From Sipunculus nudus (lineage: Eukaryota; Annelida; Sipuncula; Golfingiida; Sipunculidae), in NCBI GenBank assembly GCA_026874595.1, contig CM049308.1, positions 41,032,527 to 41,096,526 of the forward strand: DNA of 64,000 nucleotides. Direction: 5' to 3'. The stretch's first letter is position 1, and every line of letters starts with the position of its first letter. Both the position numbers and the translations under genes were made by a program. The notes beneath the pieces are model-generated. The model was not told where the DNA came from. It ran no database searches and saw only the letters and a program-made list of their open reading frames with translations. Positions 24,101-32,697 of this stretch are shown here, one piece after another.

Positions 24101-26876
24101 TAGATGGAATAAACAATAAATATGCCAAGTGTCAGTATATGCTGCTAAAAATGGGGGTCTGTTCTTGTAGGAGGGGGGCCTACTATGTCTGGGGATACTC
24201 TGGCACCTGCGGTGCCAAGAAATGTCTAGTTATTTATATTTTAATCATTTGTTCTTGGACCTCATTTCATTGATGCTCAGGCCTCTTATTCATGAGGTTT
24301 TTATTTTTGTGATAAATCCCCTTAGGTAATTATATCATACTTGAAACCATCACCAACAAAGAGGCAATCACAGTATTCTATAACCTGCCCCTTTTTCAAT
24401 GGTCTTGTTCTGGTTTTATAGTATAACTATGGATCAACCCAGATTCAAGTATTCTCAGTGTGTGTATATACTATAAATCATTTTTTAGCTCAGCTGAGTG
24501 TAAGTCATCTGAGGTATAGGAATAGCGCTTTGTCTGTCCGGCCATCTGTCCGGCGTCTGGCCGTCCGTTAGCAGGGCACAAATCGTAACCACTGAAACTA
24601 GAAGCCTGTAACTAAAAACCTATAAAGGTCCATAAAAAATTTCCTTGGATACCTGAAATTAATTCATTGCGACCTATATCCTCCGAGCTATGGGGCCTTG
24701 TAAATTCTCCCCAGAATAATCAAAAATTTGATACAAACCCTCTAATAACTTGATAATTAATGCATGGATTGTCATGAAACTTGCCTTGAATATTGGCCAT
24801 GACTAGTTTTGTCAGTTCCAGAAAAGTGGTGGTGCCACCCGTATTTTTTCTTATTTTACAAATATTTTTCTATTTTTTTGTTTACTATATAATGATAACA
24901 ATCATGTCAGTTTCTCAGCTGTGATTTCATCTAGTGTCCCAAAACCTGGTGTGTTTATTGATCACAAGTTCGTCTGTCTGACAGTGTCTGTCTGTCTGTC
25001 AATCCTTTTATCCACACAAATTTGGTTCCAGATAACTCCAGGTTGGATTGACATGGATTTCAGACACGACTTACAAATGGTCCACCATTTAAAAAAAGAA
25101 CCTGTATGATTTTTGGGTCATGAGTTCAAAGGTCAGGGTCACAAGACTCACTTATTTGAAAAGATAATGGCTGCATTTTAAGCCAAGCTTTTCATCCCAA
25201 ACTTCCCATCTTGCACATTTAGCTGATTTGCCAGTATGGGGAGAGCTTAAATGAATTTGGGGTTACAGGGTCAAAGGTCAAGGTCACAGGGGCCATCTGT
25301 TCACAATTAGTTTCCAAATTCACAATTAGTTTAAACTCCAGTTTAGTTTGACATATTGGTTTCAAACTTAACTTATATATATGGCTAGCAACTAAAGTAA
25401 GAACCCTGTTGATTTTGGTGTCCAAAGGTCAGGGTCACAGGACACATTTTTTTAAAAGGAATATGTATGCATTTCAAGCCATACTTTTCATCACAAACCT
25501 TCCATATTCAAGATATTACTCACCTGCCGATAGGGGAAGATTTTTTTTTTCAATTTGGGGTCATAGGGTCAAAGGTCAAGGTCACAGGGCCCATCCATTC
25601 ACAAAGTTAATTAGTTTATGAATAATAATTCTGCATTGGGTAGACAGATTGGCTGCAAACTTGATCTATCAATGACCCACCACTTCAGTAAGAAACATTT
25701 TGATTTTCAGGGTCCAGAGGTCAAATTTGAAGGTCACAGGACTCTTCAAAATATCCTTATTGACAAATACAGCTGAGCATTGAGACCCCTGCAGGTCCTA
25801 GTTGGAAAACTGAGGTTTTGTGGGCAAAATGGAACTGTCAGACATTTTACCAACAAGTTCAGTTGATACTAGTACTAGGTTGTGCTGCTGGGTTGGCAGT
25901 GTTACTAGGTGGTTAAAAGACTGGAAAATACTGTAGATCTGTGTGCCTTGCAGGGCTTGACATTCAGTTTTTGAAAGTACTTTCCAAATCAGGCAAGTAA
26001 TATCTAGGTTTATTTGTCCTATATGAATTATTACTTGCCCTATAAAAATGTAGAAACTGGTGATAGACTCACAGACAAAGGACAAAGAGTGATCGCTAAA
26101 GCACGGAGGACTTTCAGAGCTATAATTCCTGAAAATCCTGATATTTTTAGTAGTGAATTGTAAACTTTCAAATTCCTGACCTTTGCAGGACACTGGGATC
26201 CTGTATTTATAGGTTGTTGCCTTCAGTGATTCTGAGCAGAAGAATTCTGTAGATGTGGAAAGTCAGCCTTAAACTAGCTTTCCATATATGCGTATGCGGT
26301 GTGTATGTGTATGTAGTACATATGCATAATGTAGCTAGAAAACAGACACCTTTGATTCCATTAAAACATATGCATATGTGATAAATGTATTGAAATCATG
26401 CCTATATAGAGCTGCATGACTAAAGAAGTCCTCTGCCAGAGGAATACCCTATCAGTGAATTTGATTTTATTTCTCCCTTCATTACCATACATATGCAGTT
26501 TCAATTGCTACTGTGGTCAATCAAAATGTGCTGCATATGCATACATATATACACATACATACTGCAATGGCATATCATTCCAAGAGAATAATGTGTTTAA
26601 TTCCAAGCTGCCAATGTATATGTATGGTATATATGCATAAATGGAATTACACCTTAAGTTGCATGAACCTGTTCTGAAATTCAATTTTGCTCATGAGGTA
26701 TATTTCTTTCTCTTTTTTCAGAAGAGCCACTTGAAGATAACCAGTGTCCTCAAACAATGAAAGAGAAACTGACCATCAGGGGGCACCACTGTGTTTTTGC
26801 ATACAAGAGACGGAACGCTAAATTTCTTTGGCCTACAAGCTTCTCTAAGGAGAGCCTATCTAAACAGAGCCCCTAA
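1332..26876 (+). CDS. Rin: RIN-family Ras and Rab interactor (SH2 - VPS9 - RA), 5' partial, 14 exons
   Basis: Coding exons: 1332-1510, 3013-3104, 4457-6709, 12179-12242, 12404-12506, 13067-13156, 14406-14521, 15001-15076, 16556-16687, 17252-17303, 17838-18040, 18318-18441, 19810-19884, 26722-26876 (TAA 26874-26876). Every border has AG/GT and all phases join, giving 1237 codons plus stop. Visible in order: the C-terminal half of an SH2 domain with FLVRKS, a 750-codon low-complexity region, the RIN homology region, a VPS9 domain (GADDFLPIF, GEGCYYLTAL) and a Ras-association domain. RIN proteins (vertebrate RIN1-3, fly Sprint) are known to bind activated Ras through RA and to exchange GDP on Rab5 through VPS9, linking receptor tyrosine kinase signalling to early endosomes; that role is inferred here from homology. 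The start codon and first SH2 half are upstream of the window. RIN2/RIN3-like is the best guess; the exact paralogue is not resolvable. Confidence 0.93.
3105..4456. other. RIN intron with a divergent interspersed repeat at about 3655-4160
   Basis: From about 3655 the sequence contains words such as AATAAGACCACCCATGG and repeated GACAGGTGGTC / ACAGGTGGTCTT (4085-4150). A relative is found at 49331-49470 (GAAACCTGTGAAATAAGACC, AGCCAAAAGTGGTC), so this is a dispersed repeat. The rest of the intron holds nothing I recognise. Confidence 0.45.
4457..6709 (+). CDS. Rin: RIN large central exon, 750 codons, disordered, tyrosine- and proline-containing
   Basis: One exon of 2253 nt, rich in Ser, Pro, Asn, Lys and Gln, with no globular domain that I recognise. 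Possible short motifs include SPDYDNLEE, SLADKLSDYEDIW, NPGYQSDSG, SEYDNLGLS and PETPDQGYGG, which read as candidate tyrosine-phosphorylation or endocytic motifs. Proline clusters that could bind SH3 domains are present, but I see no unambiguous PxxPxK/R site. It ends FIIG with donor GTGAGT; reading through would meet a stop 12 nt later. Vertebrate RINs have proline-rich linkers in this position. The function of this linker is inferred. Confidence 0.88.
6710..9614. other. RIN intron, non-coding, with a diverged tandem repeat at about 8850-9400
   Basis: Sequence 6710-8850 shows no gene; 7320-7400 has two similar AAAGTTCA(A/T)GGTCA words. From 8850 to 9400, units of roughly 55-60 bp recur with TTGTAAATCTGAGTGAACTG and GTGTAACC words and heavy divergence, an old minisatellite. 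Confidence 0.4.
9615..12145. repeat. 66-bp minisatellite (two related 33-bp half-units), about 37-38 copies
   Basis: The motif AAGGTCATAAAGTACAGTTC and its partner AAAATCACCAGGTACAGTTC alternate every 33 bp, each followed by a TTCTNGGAAGAAC-type core, for about 2.5 kb. Copies are highly uniform, and higher-order blocks recur (for example variants with TTCTGGGGAA and ACCAAG). Because 66 is divisible by 3, the minus strand stays open for 802 codons; this is an artefact of period. The array ends only 34 bp before the acceptor of RIN exon 12179. Confidence 0.95.
12179..18040 (+). CDS. Rin: RIN homology region and VPS9 catalytic exons
   Basis: Eight exons. The first five (12179-12242, 12404-12506, 13067-13156, 14406-14521, 15001-15076) encode a helical segment including TFGGSVQNFI, VRQFMNGIKNYL and FLNVDAIIEGAL. 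The last three (16556-16687, 17252-17303, 17838-18040) encode ELIRQLLLAM, the DDFLPIF core, IEADYMWGLL and GEGCYYLTALSSAVNVL. In VPS9 domains such as Rabex-5, conserved Asp, Pro, Tyr and Thr residues are needed for Rab5 nucleotide exchange; the equivalents are the D and P of DDFLP and the Y and T of CYYLT, all present. A catalytically competent GEF is therefore expected (inference). Confidence 0.93.
13168..13323 (+). mobile_element. tRNA-derived SINE, copy 1
   Basis: Starts GTTACGGG, has an A-box-like TAGCGAAGCGGTTGG at about 13225-13239 and a B-box GGTTCGAATC at 13268-13277, and ends CTTCGTAACAAAATGGGG. It lies 12 bp downstream of RIN exon 13067-13156. Confidence 0.7.
13438..13597 (+). mobile_element. 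tRNA-derived SINE, copy 2 (direct orientation)
   Basis: Same order as copy 1: GTTACAGGGTGACATAAAAG head, TAGCGAAGCAG A-box, GGTTCGAATC B-box and CTTCGTAACAAAATGGG tail. Confidence 0.7.
13604..13724 (-). mobile_element. tRNA-derived SINE, copy 3 (inverted, tail to tail with copy 2)
   Basis: Contains the B-box complement GATTCGAACC and ends CCCCGTAACA, the reverse complement of the SINE head. Its tail abuts copy 2, so 13438-13724 can form a long imperfect hairpin. Confidence 0.7.
13880..14070. repeat. Interspersed repeat fragment (GGTCACCTGA ... TTAGCAGGGCACAAATC)
   Basis: Shares TTAGCAGGGCACAAATC(A/G)TAACC and the surrounding order of words with 24490-24620, so both are copies of one dispersed family. 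The short head TTTTTTAGGTCACCTGA resembles repeat ends common in bivalve genomes (recollection of style, not a search). Confidence 0.45.
15113..15126 (+). promoter_or_regulatory. CTCF-type motif CCAGTAGATGGCAG
   Basis: Matches the core consensus CCASYAGRKGGCRS at 14 of 14 positions. It lies 37 bp after the RIN exon ending at 15076. CTCF is conserved across bilaterians; occupancy here is inference. Confidence 0.4.
16219..16510 (-). mobile_element. MITE family A, copy in inverted orientation
   Basis: Ends carry GGTATGGTTCTCAGGCAC on the left and AAGAACCATACC...GGGCC on the right, the family's inverted terminal repeats. Internal sequence matches the reverse complement of 18611-18949 (for example TTTCTATCAAAACATAC). 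It ends 45 bp before the acceptor of RIN exon 16556. Confidence 0.65.
16999..17125. repeat. 35-bp minisatellite, about 3.6 copies
   Basis: The unit CTGCATCACATGCATAAAAT plus GTAACTTTTCCCACC repeats with very few differences, which suggests recent amplification. Confidence 0.85.
17173..17190 (-). promoter_or_regulatory. CTCF-like motif (13/14)
   Basis: The minus strand reads TCAGTAGGGGGCAG, one mismatch from CCASYAGRKGGCRS. Other 13/14 matches in RIN introns are at about 16793-16806 and 17764-17777 (both CACCAGGTGGCAG). Confidence 0.25.
18318..26876 (+). CDS. Rin: RIN Ras-association (RA) domain and C-terminus
   Basis: Exons 18318-18441, 19810-19884 and 26722-26876. The frame reads MKIVMPDEQNASIITHTLPV, then MIAHKFNITNSQDCALYLLV, then CPQTMKEKLTIRGHHCVFAY and ends FSKESLSKQSP before TAA. 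The order of beta strands and the DCALYLLVDGS segment match the ubiquitin-like RA fold of the RIN family, which binds Ras-GTP. Intron 19885-26721 (6.8 kb) interrupts the domain and holds a Helitron-like element and a related GGTCA-rich repeat. Confidence 0.9.
18470..18570 (-). mobile_element. tRNA-derived SINE fragment
   Basis: The minus strand reads TGGCTCAAGGTTAGAACAC (A-box-like) then GAGTTCAAATCTC (B-box-like), about the spacing of a tRNA. No intact cloverleaf is seen, so this is a SINE head and not a tRNA gene. Confidence 0.5.
18611..18949 (+). mobile_element. MITE family A, reference copy (339 bp, about 33-bp TIRs)
   Basis: Both ends begin GGCCAAAA, then AAAAGGTATGGTTCTCAGGCAC, read inwards on opposite strands. 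There is no coding capacity. Related copies lie at 16219-16510, 28731-29076 and 44990-45114. Confidence 0.8.
18974..19425 (+). mobile_element. MITE family B, copy 1 (452 bp)
   Basis: The left end GGTCAAGCAAACATATTCC matches the inverted right end GGTTAAGCAAACCTATTCC at 17 of 19 positions. Internal sequence is nearly the same as 48858-49315. It carries a perfect CRE octamer TGACGTCA at 19172-19179. It sits 24 bp downstream of MITE family A. Confidence 0.75.
20208..24229 (+). mobile_element. Helitron/Helentron-like non-autonomous element with central tandem array
   Basis: The left end begins TCCCCAGACAAAG after an A (20207) inside a hairpin GTATCCCC...GGGGATAC (20205-20231). The right end has a perfect 6-bp stem hairpin GGCACCTGCGGTGCC (24202-24216), 9 nt, then CTAG (24226-24229) followed by T. 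These are the TC start, 3' hairpin, CTRR end and A/T target of canonical Helitrons. The two ends also share a subterminal inverted repeat (GTATCCCCAGACA), a trait of Helentrons. No Rep/helicase coding region is present, so it would depend on a helper. It lies in the last RIN intron in the sense orientation of the gene. Confidence 0.75.
20850..24070. repeat. 288-bp tandem array inside the Helitron-like element, about 11 copies, with 576-bp higher order
   Basis: Landmarks recur every 288 bp (for example the ATGGATTTCAAAC word around 21651, 21939, 22227, 22515 and 22803). Each unit holds two GGTCA-rich segments about 144 bp apart, which suggests an ancestral 144-bp unit. Copies at 21651 and 22227 share variants (ACTATACTTG, AATTTCGGG) absent from 21939 and 22515, so the middle of the array has a 576-bp higher-order period. 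Confidence 0.92.
24488..25800. repeat. Interspersed element with diverged GGTCA-rich repeats, related to the Helitron array
   Basis: Starts TTTTTAGCTCAGCTGAG and includes a CTGTCCGGCC-rich head and the TTAGCAGGGCACAAATC word shared with 13880-14070. It then has at least five diverged segments with GGTCAAAGGTCA(A/G)GGTCACA (about 25120, 25270, 25425, 25565, 25715). AATACAGCTGAGCATTGAG near 25770 may mark the right end. Confidence 0.55.
25945..26060. repeat. Short interspersed repeat, related to 35525-35640
   Basis: Both loci share CAGGGCTTG(A/C)C, GGCAAGTAA(T/C)ATCTA and a TTACT(T/C)GCCCT word in the same order and spacing. Confidence 0.4.
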
Positions 26877-27599
26877 ATTAGTCAGAGTTGCAGATGGTGA
26901 AACAGCTCCTTTAATTAAGGCCTCAGGTTATAAAAAACATCTTATTTAATAAAAGCCACCTTTTAATGAAAGCTACTGATTTAAAAAGAGCCTTTTTTAT
27001 TTAATTTATTTAATGGAGGGATGGTGGATGGAGGGACCACAGGTGTTCCTTTGGTGCCAAGTCGTGTTTTCAGGAGTTAGATGTGGACCATTTTGTTCAT
27101 CTTGCATTTTATATACTGATGTAAGTTTTAACTGCAATTATGTTGGCCAAAAAGCAAAAATATGCAAGCTTAAAGCACTAGTGTCTTTCAGAGGTCACTC
27201 TGTATTGTATATCTATAGTGACAATGGGTAAATAATTGTCAGGTATTAAGATGGCCTGGATAAAGTGTAATGATATATTCATCATTTGAAATTTCATATT
27301 TTTTTTCACTTCCTTATTCTGAAATTCATTTTGTATTGATATTTTTTATTGTGCAGGCAGGATGACCTTAGCTAGTGTGAATGACTTACTAATGAGAGGG
27401 AGAGCAATCACATGACCCATTTACCACATGACGCCTCCTGTGGTTGATGAATGGAACTGCCACATGACCTTTTATTTTTGAAAATTAAGGATTTACCAAG
27501 CCATCACATGATCTCTTGTCACATGACTAGATGAATGAAAAGACCACATGCATTTTACTTTTTAAAATATAGAATAGACCAAATTATCACATGACCAAT

Positions 27600-27743
27600 T
27601 TGTCACATGACTCTTCTTATTATATGGATGATGAATGAAACTACCAAATGTCACATGACTCTCCTTATTATATGGATGATGAATGAAACTACCAAATGTC
27701 ACATGACTCTCCTTATTATATGGATGATGAATGAAACTACCAA
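27600..27743 (+). repeat. 48-bp tandem repeat, 3 copies, in the RIN 3' UTR
   Basis: The unit TGTCACATGACTCTCCTTAT plus ATATGGATGATGAATGAAACTACCAAA occurs three times with almost no change. The apparent 16-residue protein repeat is only the consequence of a period divisible by 3. Confidence 0.85.
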
Positions 27744-28499
27744 ATTACTATCTTTTTTTAAAGTGTTGTACAGACCAAGCTTGGAGGACAGAGGGTAGAT
27801 GGTACCATTTATACAGCCAGTCACCAAGGCTGTACTTGTACACAGGTGCACCAATACATCCAGATACAGCCAGGTATTGTATCATCAGGTGTCACTGTAT
27901 CAATACCTTGATGATACTTTGGTTATGTGAAATAAGGCCAGGTACCCAATTTCTAAATGGTTTCAAAGGGCCTTATTGGTCACATTTGATAATAATTGTT
28001 AAGAGTGTTACTGATGTATGTATACTGCATTTTAAGCCTGTGATATGACTGTATTAAAGCATCTTGAAAAAAAAAATTTTCTCAGTGGAACAAAATCATC
28101 TTGCAATATGATTTTCTACAGATAAATATTTGTTACCAGTAGGATATCATCATTGGTTCAAAGTCTATAATTTGTGCTTCAACTGTTTTCATTATTCATT
28201 TTTCATTATGACTAATGTTAACACAAAAACTTTGATGAATTCTTCCAAGGATATGGTGCTTATTTTCATCAAGAATGAAAGTATTAATGTATAAATGTTC
28301 CACATTGAATAAGATTTTTGCCAATGTTTTATATAAACTAATGTTTATACAGTATTTTCATTGTGATGAGCAAATGATAAAATGTTAGACCAGTATTGTA
28401 TGGAACATAAAGATTAAAATGTGAAGGTGAATCTTTTTTATCTAATGCTTCATTGAAGAAATGTTCCTGCCAATAAATAGTTGCCATATTGCATGACAA

Positions 28500-28505
28500 A
28501 ATAAA
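28500..28505 (+). terminator. Candidate polyadenylation signal AATAAA of the RIN gene
   Basis: Hexamer AATAAA followed about 35-45 nt later by a GT-rich segment, the usual arrangement of a cleavage/polyadenylation site. A second AATAAA at 28472-28477 could serve instead. Confidence 0.45.
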
Positions 28506-28730
28506 GTTATGAACAAACTGTGTTAGAATTCAGTGTCTGGGTGTGATTACATGTATAAAGGAGATTGAAAAAGTGATTGATTGCATTTTTGTTATAAAGG
28601 AGATTGGAAAAAAAGTGAATAATTGCTTTTCTATTACCTCTAAATCCTTCAAACCCAACCTGAACCTGGAGCAAGCCCTTTTTGACAAGTTTGTCTATAA
28701 AAAAAATTTTGTTTAAAATTTTGCCTCCAA

Positions 28731-29076
28731 GGCCATAAAATAAAAAAAAAAAGGTATGGTTCTCAGCACTTTTTTTCCGAAAACAATGCAGGTGGGCAGG
28801 TGTTTTTTTTTATTTTTAATTTTTTGGCATGTTTCGATAAAAATGTCAAATGATAAGGGAAAAGCATGATAATAACAAATTTATTTTGCTAAACAAGTAA
28901 AAGCCCTATATAACAAAGGAAAGTGTTTGATTTTATCTTCATGAAAGAAATGTCCGAGCAGGTGTAGCTCAAAATTGGTAAGTTTCTATTGAAAATCAAA
29001 ATAAAAATTTTTGATGCGGCGGTTTAAAATTGATGCGGGCCGTGTCTGACAACCATAGCTTTTATTTTTTTTGGCC
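28731..29076 (+). mobile_element. MITE family A, copy 3
   Basis: The left end GGCC...AAAAGGTATGGTTCTCAG and right end ACAACCATAGCTTTTA...GGCC are somewhat degraded; the interior is near-identical to 18611-18949. It lies between the convergent ends of RIN and NAA40. Confidence 0.75.
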
Positions 29077-29356
29077 CAACACTTCATTTCTGTAATAAAT
29101 TATGACAAACTGACAACCAAATGGACAAAAAAGATCACAAATATATCCAAAAGAAGTTCATAATATTCCTTTGTATCTGACATGCAAGGAGTTAACATCA
29201 GATGCAAAATATGATTAACATACTTAAAATGCAACTTTGTTAGATTCATTTTGAAAAACAAAACCTATATTAAGGTTGAACAGATGATGGATTAAATGCA
29301 GTTGGAAATACGTATTTCACACACATACAATAATACAATTGAATTTTTCTTTTGAA

Positions 29357-29362
29357 TTTATT
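29357..29362 (-). terminator. Candidate polyadenylation signal of NAA40
   Basis: TTTATT on the plus strand, that is AATAAA on the minus strand, about 785 nt after the NAA40 stop. The interval 30144-29357 would be 3' UTR. It contains a 72-bp direct duplication at 29844-29987. Assignment is inferred from position only. Confidence 0.35.
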
Positions 29363-29843
29363 GAGGGATATGTCCAAATAATATGCATGACATTTCCTCA
29401 TTAAGTGCCAATTCTTTACAGTAGAACACACTGCAGTTATTCCAGAAATGGTGTTTACCCAGGATACTTTTACTGTATAATAATACTGATTGAAAAGATG
29501 GGCAGCATGGTTACAGTATATGTTTCAGCAAGAAATAGTACTGCATGTGAACATGTTAAGGCTATTAAAACTTAAAGCAAACAAAAGATCTGTGATGAAT
29601 TGTTACACTGAAACAAAGCACTTTTTGCACAATTAGCACATCTTCACCAATATATACTTATGTGTAGCTAAATGTTCAACCTTTGAACACCACAGGCTTC
29701 TTGCACTATTTCTCAGTGAACAGGATCAAAATTACTTGCAGAAGTTGTTTCACAAGAGTTATACACTGGCACCATCTAGGGACAGGTATTAAACTAATAT
29801 TTCTAAGAAGTGCACATGAAACAGTTATCATTGTAACATTGCC

Positions 29844-29987
29844 ACAACTGTACTGACTTTTTTAATTGTGGCAGCAAACTGATAGTTACATCTACCACAA
29901 GATGTCCTTCTTCCTACAACTGTACTGACTTTTTTAATTGTGGCAGCAAACTTATAGTTACATCTACCACAAGATGTCCTTCTTCCT
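29844..29987. repeat. 72-bp direct duplication
   Basis: ACAACTGTACTGACTTTTTT and the following 52 bp occur twice in tandem with a single visible difference, in the presumed NAA40 3' UTR. Confidence 0.85.
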
Positions 29988-30144
29988 GAAGCTTATATAT
30001 ATACATGTACATATGATGACCAACCTCTGCATCATTGTAATACATATACTTTAAGAAGTTGTATGTATATTCAAAACATTTACATGATGGAGTAAATGCA
30101 ATATTTATGAGAATTTAATCCTTGAAGACTTTGGTGTTTGAGAT

Positions 30145-32626
30145 TCACGATACACTGACAGCCTTGGTATTTGAGTGTCCACTCCCGTTTACTGTCTTTG
30201 CAGCTTTTTTAACACCAATCGTTTTACTCAAGATCTCGTATGTGTATCCCTCTCCCTCTTCTGAGAACATCGCTTCTGCCATTGTTTCTTCTGGACTTGT
30301 CTCATCAACAGTGAATCTGAATAGAAGTTACATTGTTATAAAGGTTTGTGAACTGAGAGTCCCCTCAGATTTGATTTAATTATCAATTCTTTACCTTCAT
30401 TTCAATACTCAATTTAACTGTTACCTAAGTAGTAAATTTCAGACTAAAAAAAACAAACAAAAAGCAATTTCACCATATATTAATGTTAGTAAATTTCTTC
30501 AAATAAAAGGTAGCTCTTCCATATATGTTTCTAAGTGGAGTGGTCCAATAGATTTAGGGTACATACCCTGTAAAGAGCTTCAACATCCAAAATTGCTCCG
30601 TCAAATTTGGAGCTCACAAAGAACTTTGGGATGGCACATGAAAACAAGTGACCCATGGGTAGAGCTATGCCAGATCTATACTTATACAAAATTTCAGGCC
30701 AACATATCTTACCAGTCCTGAGATATAAGCATGGATATGCAGCATAAACTTAAATGTAGGTGGCGCCACCTGCCATAAAATCAAGAAAGCTATCAAGAAT
30801 GTAAACATATGCAAAATTTTAGGCAGATAAGTCAAACCACTTCTGAGATCCCAGTGATTTTATCCTAGGGCAGACAAACAGATGGATGCTGTGCCAAAAT
30901 GGTTGCAGGTGGCAGCACCAGTTTTGCGTATGATAAAGGACTATGAGGGATCCATACACTTAGGTTACATCAAATCATTCTTGAGATATTAGCATGGATG
31001 TCTGTGGCGTAAACGTGAATGTAGATGGCGCCACCTGTCATAAAATCAGGAAAGCTGTCCAGGATGTACACACATGCAAATTTTCAAGAGGATAAGTCCG
31101 ACCTCTGCAGAGAGACAGACAAACAGATGGATGCTGTGCAAAAATGGTTGCAGGTAGCGCCACCAATTTTTTTAATGATATAAAGCCATCAAAGAGCAAA
31201 ATTCAAGCCTGTTTGGTCAAACAAGTCCGAAGATATATGGGTAATGTGTGAAAACAGATGCACAGATGGATGCTCTGCATAGAGGAAAGGTCAGAGGTCA
31301 ACACAAAATGGTTAGGCACCAGTTCACACATGGACCTATAATGGGGTCCAGTTCTGGAAAAATCAGTCCAGTGGTCTCGGAGTAGTTCTCGAAAAAATAA
31401 CCTGGCGGTGGAACCCAGTCAAAAACATAGTATCTGCAAAATTTTGTTTAGGCAGATACAATTAATACAATCATACCATTTTGCTGAATCAAAATAAAAT
31501 ATAATTTTCCTATTAAATCTACAAATAGTTCTAAATTCCCACACCATAGTTCAATAAAAGACCAGACATGTCAACATTTGATGATTAATTTAATAGCTCT
31601 TTAATAGCTCTTACTTGAGTTTGTCCTTGAAGAATGCCTGTGCGTCTGGGTTATGTTTGAAGGCCGTCACCATCAGTTTCTTCATGTGTGTTCTACAACC
31701 AAAATAGAACAGTAAATACATAACCTCTAAAAAATATTAAACACTGTCTAAATGAAGGTTACATATTGATGGTTTTTTCACCATTTTAAATTATGGTTCA
31801 ATCTTGATGCTTTATCAATCTTTTCACATAAATCTATAAACATGACAGTTTTGCCAGCTACGTTACTGAGTGAACCATTGTAACACTTTTTGTTAGTAGT
31901 GTATCCCAGCTTGATTTCCCATAAGCAAGCCATCCCTTGTTGAAAAGACTTGACATGCCACAAATTAGTCCATGACAGGCCACTGCAAAGGTCTGTGATA
32001 GGACTTTTTTTTTGCAGCAGTTTACACCATATATATAATCTTATCTTCTATAAACTGCTAAAACTGTCCATGATAGTCTCATGGAACAAGCAGAACCTAC
32101 CAAGACATTGGGACAATTTTGGCATCTGCACTTTTCCAACTTACAGAACACAAACCAATTTGGGCCTTTCACTTAAAATTAAATTCTGGGCAAAAATCAC
32201 AGCCATGAACTAGCACATGTTAACTTTCTATTCATAAATCTTTTTTGCCTGAGTGGCCTCATGCTTCCCCTTACTTCATAAGGCAGCAACACTTTGTGCT
32301 TGTTTTAGTAATTATTTTCCTTTTTCCTTATGCTGCCACCTTTTGGATGGATGATTCATTAAAATGAACCTTGGTCTTGGGAACCAACTAAGGGGAATGA
32401 GTGGCAGCAGCCCCACACCTATGTAAAATAATGTACAATGACAATGTACCTTCCCCTCAAACTGTGACCTGATGGGTCAACCACGGTCTGGTTCATCATA
32501 AACATTAACAATATCCACTGTAAGGAGCATGATTCGGGTCTAACATTTTGTAATATACAGGTTGGTGCCTAAAAAAATTATCACTCCAAATACACTATAC
32601 ATACACACACATACATATGTGTGTGT

Positions 32627-32697
<71 letters not shown>

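Larger units (their letters stand above)
26877..28530 (+). other. Probable 3' UTR of the RIN gene
   Basis: Non-coding sequence after the TAA at 26874-26876. AATAAA hexamers occur at 28472 and 28500, and a GT-rich stretch follows at about 28540-28550, consistent with cleavage near 28520-28530. The region includes many CACATGA words (27400-27720) and a 48-bp tandem triplication. The UTR end is inferred; no transcript evidence is available. Confidence 0.5.
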
